NCBI GenBank assembly: GCA_035468285.1
Contig: DATISY010000064.1
Coordinates: 1 to 62,888, forward strand
Reading direction: 5' to 3'
DNA: 62,888 nucleotides
Source: PALSA-555 sp035468285
GTDB taxonomy: Bacteria; Actinomycetota; Acidimicrobiia; IMCC26256; PALSA-555
The translations under genes were made by a program, and so were the position numbers. The first letter of the stretch is position 1; each line of letters opens with the position of its first letter. Shown here one piece after another: positions 56,465 to 62,888 of this stretch. The notes under the pieces are model-generated. The model saw nothing but the letters and a program-made list of their open reading frames with translations, was not told where the DNA came from and did no database searches.

Positions 56465-58195
56465 ATGCTGGACGTCGTCATCAAGGGTGCCACCGTCGTG
56501 GATGGGACCGGCACGCCCGGTCAGCGGGGGGACGTCGGGGTTCGAGGCGGGCGCATCGTCGCGGTCGGGGACGTCGAGGACGGCGCCACCGAGACGATCG
56601 ACGCCGACGGGCTGGTGGTGACCCCCGGGTTCGTGGACCCGCACACCCACTACGACGCCCAACTGTTCTGGGATCCGGCTGCCTCGTCGTCGAGCCTGCA
56701 CGGGGTGACCAGCGTCGTCGCCGGCAACTGCGGCTTCACGCTGGCACCGCTCGCCGAGCGTGACGGCGACTACATCCGCCGCATGATGATGAAGGTCGAA
56801 GGGATGCCGCTCCCGGCGCTCGAGCAGGGCGTCCCATGGAACTGGTCGACCTTCGCGGAGTACCTGGACCGACTCGACGGGAACATCGGCGTCAACGCGG
56901 CGTTCCTCGTCGGCCACTGCGCACTGCGCCGCAACGTGATGGGCACCGACGCGGTCGGGAGCGAAGCGACCCCCGACCAGGTCGACGCCATGGTCCGGCT
57001 CCTCCACGAGGCCCTCGAGGTGGGCGGCCTCGGGTTCTCCACGACGCTCTCGTTCACCCACGCCGATGGTGACGGCCAGCCGGTCGCGTCCCGTTGGGCG
57101 AACCGAGACGAAGTCCTCGCGCTCTGCGGCGCGGTCCGTTCCCACGAAGGCACCACCCTCGAGTACGTGACCGACGGCTGCCTGCGCGGTTTTCGACCCG
57201 ACGAGGTCGAGCTGATGGCCGCGATGAGTCTCGCCGGGCGCCGGACCTTGAACTGGAACGTCCTGACGGTCGACGCCAAGGAACCAGACCGGTACCGCGA
57301 CCAGCTCGCCGCGAACGAACACGCCGCTGCCGCCGGCGGACGGTCCATCGCGCTCACGATGCCCGTCCTCGTCGAGATGAACATGAGCTTCCGGAACTAC
57401 TGCGCGCTGTTCATGCTGCCCGACTGGTCGCCGGTCATGAGCCTCCCCGTGCCCGAGCGGATGGCGAAGCTGCGTGACCCTGCGGTCCGACGCCACCTCA
57501 ACGACCGCGCGCACTCCTCCGACGCCGGCGTCTTCGCCCGTCTCACCGACTGGGCCCGCTACCAGATCGGGGACACCTTCTCCGCCGAGAACGACGGGCT
57601 CAAAGGCCGCGCCGTGGGCGACCTCGCCCAGGAGCGGGGTGCCGAGCCCTTCGACGCCCTCCTCGACGTCGTGCTCGCCGACGAGCTCCGCACCATCTTG
57701 TGGCCGATCCCGACCGACGACGACACGGCATCCTGGGAGCTACGACGCGACGCCTGGAGCCGCGACGACGTCCTCATCGGCGGCTCCGACGCGGGAGCGC
57801 ACCTCGACCGGATGTGCGGCGCGCCGTACACCACCCAGTTCCTGGCGGATGCGCTCCGCGGCCGTCGCCTCGTCTCGTTCGAGCGTGCCGTCGAGCTCAT
57901 CACCCGCGCCCCGGCCGCCATGTTCGGGCTTCGCGACCGCGGCCAGATCCGGGAGGGCTCCCACGCCGATCTCGTCGTCCTCGACCCCGCCACCGTCGGT
58001 GCCACCGACGCGTCGCTCGTCGACGACCTGCCCGGCAACAGTGCTCGCCTCTTCGCCGGCGCGGTCGGTATCGAGCGGGTACTCGTCAACGGACGCACGA
58101 TCGTCGCCGACGGGCGAACGACGGGTGACACGCCCGGCGTCATCCTGCGGTCCGGTCGCGACACCGCCACGGTCCCGGTTCCTGCCGGGCCGTGA
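56465..58195 (+). CDS. Amidohydrolase of the N-acyl-D-amino-acid deacylase type
   Basis: A full-length 576-residue protein. VIKGATVVDGTG opens the small beta-domain, FVDPHTHYDAQLFWDP gives the metal-binding DxH, GNCGFT carries the Cys that bridges metals in D-aminoacylase, IGGSDAGAHLDRM has the catalytic Asp, and SHADLVVLDPATV closes the beta-domain. The real substrate is probably a cyclic amide or lactam-like catabolite rather than an acyl-D-amino acid. ATG 56465 follows GAAAGG. Paralogous to the partial gene at 1-941. Confidence 0.9.
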   Translation: MLDVVIKGATVVDGTGTPGQRGDVGVRGGRIVAVGDVEDGATETIDADGLVVTPGFVDPHTHYDAQLFWDPAASSSSLHGVTSVVAGNCGFTLAPLAERDGDYIRRMMMKVEGMPLPALEQGVPWNWSTFAEYLDRLDGNIGVNAAFLVGHCALRRNVMGTDAVGSEATPDQVDAMVRLLHEALEVGGLGFSTTLSFTHADGDGQPVASRWANRDEVLALCGAVRSHEGTTLEYVTDGCLRGFRPDEVELMAAMSLAGRRTLNWNVLTVDAKEPDRYRDQLAANEHAAAAGGRSIALTMPVLVEMNMSFRNYCALFMLPDWSPVMSLPVPERMAKLRDPAVRRHLNDRAHSSDAGVFARLTDWARYQIGDTFSAENDGLKGRAVGDLAQERGAEPFDALLDVVLADELRTILWPIPTDDDTASWELRRDAWSRDDVLIGGSDAGAHLDRMCGAPYTTQFLADALRGRRLVSFERAVELITRAPAAMFGLRDRGQIREGSHADLVVLDPATVGATDASLVDDLPGNSARLFAGAVGIERVLVNGRTIVADGRTTGDTPGVILRSGRDTATVPVPAGP

Positions 58196-58244
58196 CCCCC
58201 GGACACGACGACGCGTGTCGCGGACGGCCCGCGACCGGCGGTGG

Positions 58245-58275
58245 TACCGTCCGCGACCGCCTGACGAGCCGTCAG
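58245..58275 (+). promoter_or_regulatory. Possible -10 with downstream operator (aldehyde dehydrogenase operon)
   Basis: TACCGT (58245-58250) fits TANNNT. The operator CTGACGAGCCGTCAG (58261-58275) follows 10 bases later, near the expected transcription start, and 17 bases before ATG 58293. No clear -35 was found. Confidence 0.5.
58261..58275. promoter_or_regulatory. Operator-like palindrome CTGACG-N3-CGTCAG
   Basis: CTGACGAGCCGTCAG, perfect 6-base arms with centre AGC, immediately upstream of the aldehyde dehydrogenase ribosome site (GAGGGAG). Confidence 0.65.
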
Positions 58276-58292
58276 ATCATCTGAGGGAGCAC

Positions 58293-59768
58293 ATGGCTGC
58301 CAGCCGCGCGACGAAGGACTATCGGCTCCTCATCGGAGGTGATTGGGTGCCCGGCTCGGCCGGGAGCTACGACGTCGTCAACCCCGCGACGGAGACCGTG
58401 ATCGACCAGGCCCCCGAGGCCAGCGGCGCAGATGCCGACGCCGCCGCGCAGGCGGCACATGACGCGCTGCCGGCGTGGAAGCGGACCCGTCCCGAGGAGC
58501 GGGCCGCGCTCCTCCAGGCCCTCGCCGATGAGATCCGCAAGCGAAGCGACGACCTCCTCCCCCTGATCATGGCCGAGACCGGCGCGACCCTGAAAGTCGG
58601 CTCGGCGCTGCAGGTCCCCCAGGCCGTCGCCCGCTTCGAGCGCTACGCCCAGGGCGCGCTCGAGGACCTGTCCATCCCGCTCCCACCGTCCGTCATGGGC
58701 TCCACACCACTCGCGGCCGGCGGTCTCATCGGCGGCGTCGCCTTCCGCCCACCGGTCGGGGTCGTCGCCTGCATCTCGCCGTACAACTTCCCGCTCGTGA
58801 ACATGGCCGGCAAGGTCGGACCGGCGTTGGCGACCGGCAACACCATCGTCATGAAGCCGGCTCCCCAGGACCCCCTCGCGATCATCGAATTCGCCGACAT
58901 CTGCCAGCAGGTGGGCTTCCCGCCCGGTGTCATCAACGTCGTCACCGGTTCGTCACCCGAGATCGGACAAGCGCTCGTCGATTCGAAGCACGTCGACATG
59001 ATCTCCTTCACCGGGTCCACTGCCGTCGGAGCCCGCATCTTCGAGGCCGGCGGGAAGACCATGAAGCGGCTGCTGCTCGAGCTCGGCGGCAAGGGCGCGT
59101 GCATCGTCTGCGAGGACGCTGACCTCGCCAAGGCTGTCACCGCACTGGTCAGCGTCTGGGGCTTTCACTCCGGACAGATCTGCACGGCACCGACCCGAGC
59201 GATCGTCCACCGCAGCGCGTACGACCGCCTTGTCGCCGGTCTCCAAGCGGCTGCCCCCAACCTGCGGGTCGGCCCCCCCGAGGCGGAGGACACCGTGGTC
59301 GGGCCGGTTATCTCGGCGCAGCACCGCGACCGTGTCGAGCACTACATCGAGACGGGCCAGCGCGAAGGCGGCGAGCTCCTCGTCGACGGGCGACGCCCCG
59401 GCAACGTCGATCAAGGCTTCTACGTCGGCCCGACCCTGCTCGGCGGCTGCACCAACGACATGAGCGTCGTCCGCGAGGAGATCTTCGGTCCGGTGATCGT
59501 CGTCGTCCCCTTCGACGGCGAGGACGAGGCGATCGCCATCGCCAATGACTCCGACTACGGGCTCTACGACTACGTCTTCTCCGAGGACACGGCCCGCGCC
59601 TACGACATCGCTCAGCAGCTCGAAGCCGGACACATCGGGATCAACACCGCGCAGCGCAACCACGAGGCACCGTTCGGCGGGTTCAAGATGAGCGGTGTCG
59701 GGCGCGACGGCGGCGTCTTCGGCCTCCACGCCTACACCGAGATGCAAAGCGTGATCTGGCCCGGATGA
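58293..59768 (+). CDS. Aldehyde dehydrogenase
   Basis: A 491-residue NAD(P)-dependent aldehyde dehydrogenase from ATG 58293 behind GAGGGAG; the longer open frame is antisense-like to the preceding gene's other frame. Catalytic residues are E263 in LLELGGKG and C297 in GQICTAPTR; FTGSTAVGARI binds the cofactor and KPAPQDPLA follows the SPYNFP motif. It would oxidise an aldehyde to the acid, feeding the ligases. Its operon continues with an alcohol dehydrogenase, cyclase and SDR, suggesting an alcohol-aldehyde-acid sequence. Confidence 0.92.
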   Translation: MAASRATKDYRLLIGGDWVPGSAGSYDVVNPATETVIDQAPEASGADADAAAQAAHDALPAWKRTRPEERAALLQALADEIRKRSDDLLPLIMAETGATLKVGSALQVPQAVARFERYAQGALEDLSIPLPPSVMGSTPLAAGGLIGGVAFRPPVGVVACISPYNFPLVNMAGKVGPALATGNTIVMKPAPQDPLAIIEFADICQQVGFPPGVINVVTGSSPEIGQALVDSKHVDMISFTGSTAVGARIFEAGGKTMKRLLLELGGKGACIVCEDADLAKAVTALVSVWGFHSGQICTAPTRAIVHRSAYDRLVAGLQAAAPNLRVGPPEAEDTVVGPVISAQHRDRVEHYIETGQREGGELLVDGRRPGNVDQGFYVGPTLLGGCTNDMSVVREEIFGPVIVVVPFDGEDEAIAIANDSDYGLYDYVFSEDTARAYDIAQQLEAGHIGINTAQRNHEAPFGGFKMSGVGRDGGVFGLHAYTEMQSVIWPG

Positions 59769-59796
59769 GCCAGCCGACCCGGAAGGGACCCACCCC

Positions 59797-60912
59797 ATGA
59801 AAGGCCTCGTCTACGACGGCAAACGCGCCGCCATCCGAGACGACGTCGAGGTTCGTCCTCCCGGGCCGACCGACGTCAAGGTCCGCATCGTCGCCGCGGG
59901 CCTGTGCCACAGCGACCTCAGCGTCATCGACGGCACCATCCCGTGGCCGTCGCCGGCGGTCCTGGGCCACGAGGGCGCCGGCGTTGTCGCCGAGATCGGG
60001 GAGGCCATCACCCATGTGAGGCCGGGGGACCACGTCGTGCTCCACACGATGGCGTACTGCGGGGTTTGCAAATGGTGCAACACCGGACGACCCGCGTGGT
60101 GCCGCAAGAGCATCGCCAACGCCAGCCAGCCGTTCACCGTCGGCGGCGAACCCGCCTGGAACTTCGCCGCCGCCTCGTTCTTCAGCGAGTACACCGTGGT
60201 GCGGGGCATCCAGTGCGTCAAGATCGACCCGACGATCGACCTGTCCGTGGCCTGCCTCATCGGCTGTGGCGTCCTCACCGGGATCGGGTCCGTCTGGAAC
60301 CGGACGAACCTCGGCCAAGGCGACACCTGCGCGGTGTTCGGCGTCGGCGGCGTCGGCCTGAACGTGATCCAAGCCGCCCGCGTCCGGGGCGCCCGGCGGA
60401 TCTTCGCCATCGACACCGTCGCCGACAAGGAACCCGCCGCCCGCGCGTTCGGCGCCACCGACTTCATCCTTGCTGGGCCCGGCGTCGACGTCGTCGCCAA
60501 GATCCGCGAGGAGCTCCCCACCGAGATCGAGAACGTCGTCGGATCCTTCGGCGAAGGCGGCGTCGACTACGCCTTCGACTGCGTCGGCCACCCCGAGATC
60601 CTCAACTCCGCGCTCGAGATGCTCGATTGGGGCGGCACCGCCGTCGCCGTCGGGGTCCCCGCACCCACCGCGACCGTCCCCGCCCGGATCACCAACTTCA
60701 CCCACGTCGAACGGGCCCTGGTCGGGTCACGGGCCGGCTCTCACCGCCCCCACTGGGACGTCCCGCTCATCGTCGACGCCTACCAGCGGGGCCAGATCAA
60801 GCTCGACGAGCTCGTCAGCGCCCGCTACCCGATGGACGACTGGGAGCAAGCGGTGGACGACCTTCACGACGGGAAGCTCGCCCGCGGCGTCCTCACCGTC
60901 TCGCCCGCTTGA
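59797..60912 (+). CDS. Zinc-dependent alcohol dehydrogenase (class III-like)
   Basis: A 371-residue MDR dehydrogenase. Catalytic zinc: AGLCHSDLSV and LGHEGAG. Structural zinc: CGVCKWCNTGRPAWC. GVGGVGLNVIQAARVRGA binds NAD, and AIDTVADKE suits NAD or NDMA-type members. It follows the aldehyde dehydrogenase by 28 bases with GGAAGGGA as ribosome site. It likely makes the aldehyde that the previous enzyme oxidises. Length and motifs are near those of actinobacterial mycothiol/formaldehyde-like dehydrogenases. Confidence 0.9.
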   Translation: MKGLVYDGKRAAIRDDVEVRPPGPTDVKVRIVAAGLCHSDLSVIDGTIPWPSPAVLGHEGAGVVAEIGEAITHVRPGDHVVLHTMAYCGVCKWCNTGRPAWCRKSIANASQPFTVGGEPAWNFAAASFFSEYTVVRGIQCVKIDPTIDLSVACLIGCGVLTGIGSVWNRTNLGQGDTCAVFGVGGVGLNVIQAARVRGARRIFAIDTVADKEPAARAFGATDFILAGPGVDVVAKIREELPTEIENVVGSFGEGGVDYAFDCVGHPEILNSALEMLDWGGTAVAVGVPAPTATVPARITNFTHVERALVGSRAGSHRPHWDVPLIVDAYQRGQIKLDELVSARYPMDDWEQAVDDLHDGKLARGVLTVSPA

Positions 60913-60963
60913 CCGTGCTGAACCCGTCGGCTGTCGTCGCGCCCAACAACCAGGAGAGGTGAC

Positions 60964-61890
60964 ATGGCACTGCCCGACGAGGTCAAGGCGCTGGCGTCCA
61001 AGGTCCGGAACTGGGGCCGGTGGGGCGACGACGACGAGATCGGCACCCTCAACCTCATCACCGACGATGCGGTGCGCGCCGCGGCGACGGAGATCAAGAC
61101 CGGCCGGCGTCTCGCGTTGGGACTTCCCCTGAACGGCGACGGGCCCCAGACCGGCGCCATCCCCGGTCGGGACAACCCGACCCACGAGATGATCATGGTC
61201 GACACGCCCCTCACCGGCGACGCGACGAACTTCACGACCAGCGACGACAGGGTCGTGATGGCGCTCCAGGCGGCGACGCACTGGGACGCGCTCGCCCACG
61301 TGAGCTACGAGGGCAAGCTCTACAACGGGGTGGCGTCGAGTGTGATCACCGACGCTGGCGCCGCCCGGATGGGGATCGACAAGATCCGCACGCTGGTCGG
61401 ACGGGGCGTCCTGCTCGACCTGCCGGCCACGAAACGCGTCGACCGTCTCGACGGCGGGTACGCGGTGACCGCCGCGGATCTCGACGCGGCCTGCGAGCTC
61501 GCGAAGGTGACGGTCCGCGCCGGCGACATCGTCCTCCTCCGGACGGGGCAGATGCGCTGGTTCTTCGAGGGCGACCGCGAGGCTTACGGGGCCCCCGCGC
61601 CGGGACCGTCGCTGCAGACCGTCGAGTGGTTCCACGCCCACGACGTCGCCGCCGTCGCCACCGACAACCTGACCTTCGAGGTCTATCCCTCCGAGCGCGA
61701 GGACGCCCTGCTCCCTGTCCACCTTCTCCACCTCGTCGACATGGGCATGACACAGGGTCAGAACTGGAACCTCGAAGAGCTCGCGGCCGACTGCGCGGCC
61801 GACCAGCGGTACGCCTTCTTCCTCGACGCCTCACCGCTTCCGGTCACGAACGCCGTCGGCAGCCCCGTCAACCCGATCGTCGTGAAGTAA
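60964..61890 (+). CDS. Cyclase-family (kynurenine formamidase-like) metal hydrolase
   Basis: A 308-residue protein of the cyclase fold. The metal motif is ALQAATHWDALAHVSYEGK, a variant of HxGTHxDxPxH; RAGDIVLLRTGQM and NLTFEVYPSE follow as in the family. Known members hydrolyse N-formylkynurenine, isatin or cyclic carbonyl compounds. It may open a lactone or diketone in the pathway. ATG 60964 follows GGAGAGG. It lies 51 bases after the alcohol dehydrogenase and two or three bases before the last SDR. Confidence 0.85.
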   Translation: MALPDEVKALASKVRNWGRWGDDDEIGTLNLITDDAVRAAATEIKTGRRLALGLPLNGDGPQTGAIPGRDNPTHEMIMVDTPLTGDATNFTTSDDRVVMALQAATHWDALAHVSYEGKLYNGVASSVITDAGAARMGIDKIRTLVGRGVLLDLPATKRVDRLDGGYAVTAADLDAACELAKVTVRAGDIVLLRTGQMRWFFEGDREAYGAPAPGPSLQTVEWFHAHDVAAVATDNLTFEVYPSEREDALLPVHLLHLVDMGMTQGQNWNLEELAADCAADQRYAFFLDASPLPVTNAVGSPVNPIVVK

Positions 61891-61893
61891 TAG

Positions 61894-62646
61894 GTGGGAC
61901 GCTTCGACGAGCGGGTCGCTGTGATCACCGGCGCCGCGTCCGGCATCGGGAAGGCCACCGCGCGGCGCTTCGGAGCTGAGGGCGCGATCGTCGCCTGCCT
62001 CGACCAGAACGAGATCGGAGCGCAAGCCACGGCCCGCGAGATCCACCTCGCGTCGGGTCGGAGCGCCCCGTTCCAATGCGATGTCACCGACGCCGCCACC
62101 GTCGACGCCGTCATCGGCCGCGTCGCCGCCGAGCTCGGGCCACCCTCGGTCTGCTGCAACGTCGCCGGGATCGGGAAGTTCGCCCGCTCCGAGGAGCAGC
62201 CGGTGCTCGAGTTCGAGCGCATCGTCCAGGTCAACCTGGTCGGCACCTTCTCCGTCTCACGCGCCTGCCTACCCCACCTCCTGGCCAACCAGGGTTGCAT
62301 CGTCAACGTGTCGTCCAGCGCCGGGCTGTTCGGTCAGCCGTACAACGCCGCGTACTGCGCGTCCAAGGGCGGCGTCTCCCTGATGACCCGAGCCATGGCC
62401 GTCGAGTTCAGCCGACGCGGGGTGCGCGTCAACGCTGTCGCCCCCGCCGGCATCGACACGCCGATCACGAAGGACTTCGCGTTCGTCGAAGGCACCGACG
62501 TACGTGAGTACCAGAAGATGTTCCCGTTGACGGGCAAGATGGCCCAGCCCGAAGAGGTCGCCACCCTGATCGCGTTCCTTGCCTCCGACGACGCGGGCTA
62601 CATCTCGGGCGCGGTGGTTCCGATCGACATGGGCGTCACCGCATGA
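61894..62646 (+). CDS. Short-chain dehydrogenase/reductase (SDR)
   Basis: A 250-residue SDR with complete signatures: VITGAASGIGKATA, CCNVAGIGKF as NNAG variant, NVSSSAGLFGQPYNAAYCASKGG with Ser, Tyr and Lys, and YISGAVVPIDMG at the end. CLDQNE after the second strand favours NAD. GTG 61894 follows the cyclase stop by three bases, so it is the last gene of the aldehyde-dehydrogenase operon. Substrate unknown. Confidence 0.88.
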   Translation: MGRFDERVAVITGAASGIGKATARRFGAEGAIVACLDQNEIGAQATAREIHLASGRSAPFQCDVTDAATVDAVIGRVAAELGPPSVCCNVAGIGKFARSEEQPVLEFERIVQVNLVGTFSVSRACLPHLLANQGCIVNVSSSAGLFGQPYNAAYCASKGGVSLMTRAMAVEFSRRGVRVNAVAPAGIDTPITKDFAFVEGTDVREYQKMFPLTGKMAQPEEVATLIAFLASDDAGYISGAVVPIDMGVTA

Positions 62647-62678
62647 CCACAGCGCCTGACCCCGACGGCATCGGCCAC

Positions 62679-62684
62679 TAGCCT
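62679..62684 (+). promoter_or_regulatory. Probable leaderless -10 of the PPOX gene
   Basis: TAGCCT six bases before ATG 62691; the 12-base string TAGCCTCTCGCC is the same as at the 44850 promoter. Confidence 0.5.
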
Positions 62685-62690
62685 CTCGCC

Positions 62691-62888
62691 ATGGCCGACG
62701 AACCGCAGCACCCCATGGGTCACGGCGTCAAGCAGCGCGACGTGATCAAGATGACCCAGCCCGAGATCGACGAGTTCCTCCAGGGCCGCCGGACGATGAG
62801 TTGCGCCACCGTGAACCACGACGGGACGATCCATCTCGTCGCCATGTGGTACGGCTTCCTCGACGGCAGTCCTGCACTGGAAACGAAG
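62691..62888 (+). CDS. PPOX-class (pyridoxamine oxidase-fold) protein, 3' end outside window
   Basis: Only the first 66 residues are in the window. VIKMTQPEIDEFLQGRRTMSCATVNHDGTIHLVAMWYGFLDG is the split-barrel entry of PPOX-class, often F420-dependent, oxidoreductases of actinobacteria. It is expected to be 130-170 residues in full. It appears to have its own leaderless promoter, separate from the SDR upstream (44-base gap). The reaction cannot be assigned from the fragment. Confidence 0.8.
   Translation, partial: MADEPQHPMGHGVKQRDVIKMTQPEIDEFLQGRRTMSCATVNHDGTIHLVAMWYGFLDGSPALETK

Noticed and set aside
1..62888. tRNA, rRNA, CRISPR arrays, insertion sequences and phage att sites
   Set aside because: No cloverleaf, repeat-spacer pattern, transposase or terminal inverted repeats were found on either strand.

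Overview
The window is very GC-rich (about 70% by eye), with GTG/ATG starts, many 4-base start/stop overlaps, F420-type enzymes (two LLM oxidoreductases, one deazaflavin-dependent nitroreductase-like protein, one PPOX-class protein at the edge) and steroid/lipid catabolic families. This points to an actinobacterium, possibly of the class Acidimicrobiia or a mycobacteria-like lineage. The sequence alone does not settle the taxon. No rRNA, tRNA, insertion sequence or CRISPR array was seen, and no gene encodes a recognisable DNA-binding regulator.

Layout: 1-5191 (+) amidohydrolase end, ABM monooxygenase, NTF2-like, crotonase, P450-type ferredoxin, thioesterase, tyrosine-phosphatase-like and LLM enzyme. 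5196-8443 (-) two acyl-CoA ligases. 8517-12812 (+) two SDRs, a permuted CoA-transferase, an AhpD-like protein and a P450. 12784-13218 (-) NTF2-like. 13242-15821 (+) a degenerate and a canonical SDR plus two AhpD-like proteins. 15812-19902 (-) two desulforedoxin-like miniproteins, a double crotonase, an acyl-CoA ligase and a circularly permuted amine oxidase. 19921-20745 (+) crotonase. 20755-24496 (-) racemase-type CoA-transferase, kinase-like and amidohydrolase genes, and a DDN-like gene. 24649-25827 (+) thiolase. 25833-30232 (-) FadD19-like ligase, nitronate monooxygenase-like enzyme and two hydrolases. 30393-32001 (+) Ltp2-like aldolase with its DUF35 partner. 32020-32676 (-) thioesterase. 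32709-37041 (-) a six-gene operon with a UGSC-family selenoprotein. 37088-43235 (+) SDR and a branched-chain-type ABC importer made of fused subunits. 43256-44850 (-) crotonase and SDR. 44922-48876 (+) SDR, unknown, EthD and a FadE34-like double acyl-CoA dehydrogenase. 48880-54166 (-) hydrolase, LLM, amidohydrolase and an active/degenerate M24 pair. 54242-55834 (+) FadD3-like ligase. 55841-56263 (-) cNMP-binding domain. 56465-62888 (+) amidohydrolase, aldehyde dehydrogenase, alcohol dehydrogenase, cyclase, SDR and PPOX protein.

Together the genes look like an accessory catabolic region for a CoA-activated polycyclic or isoprenoid-like substrate. Uptake would be by the fused Liv-type importer, oxidation by the P450 and ferredoxin, activation by five ligases, beta-oxidation by acyl-CoA dehydrogenase, crotonases, SDRs and thiolase, racemisation by an AMACR-like enzyme, and retro-aldol side-chain removal by Ltp2/DUF35. 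Several of these units share an operator-like palindrome, CTGACG-N3-CGTCAG, found at four promoter regions (a fifth copy has an N4 spacer). Two other promoters carry a KstR-like palindrome.

The most striking item is the gene at 35441-35974. An in-frame TGA followed by Gly-Ser-Cys, with a 7-bp hairpin at the right distance, makes it a UGSC-motif selenoprotein, translationally coupled on both sides within a redox operon. Two enzymes (amine oxidase and CoA-transferase) have their halves in reversed order, as in natural circular permutants.
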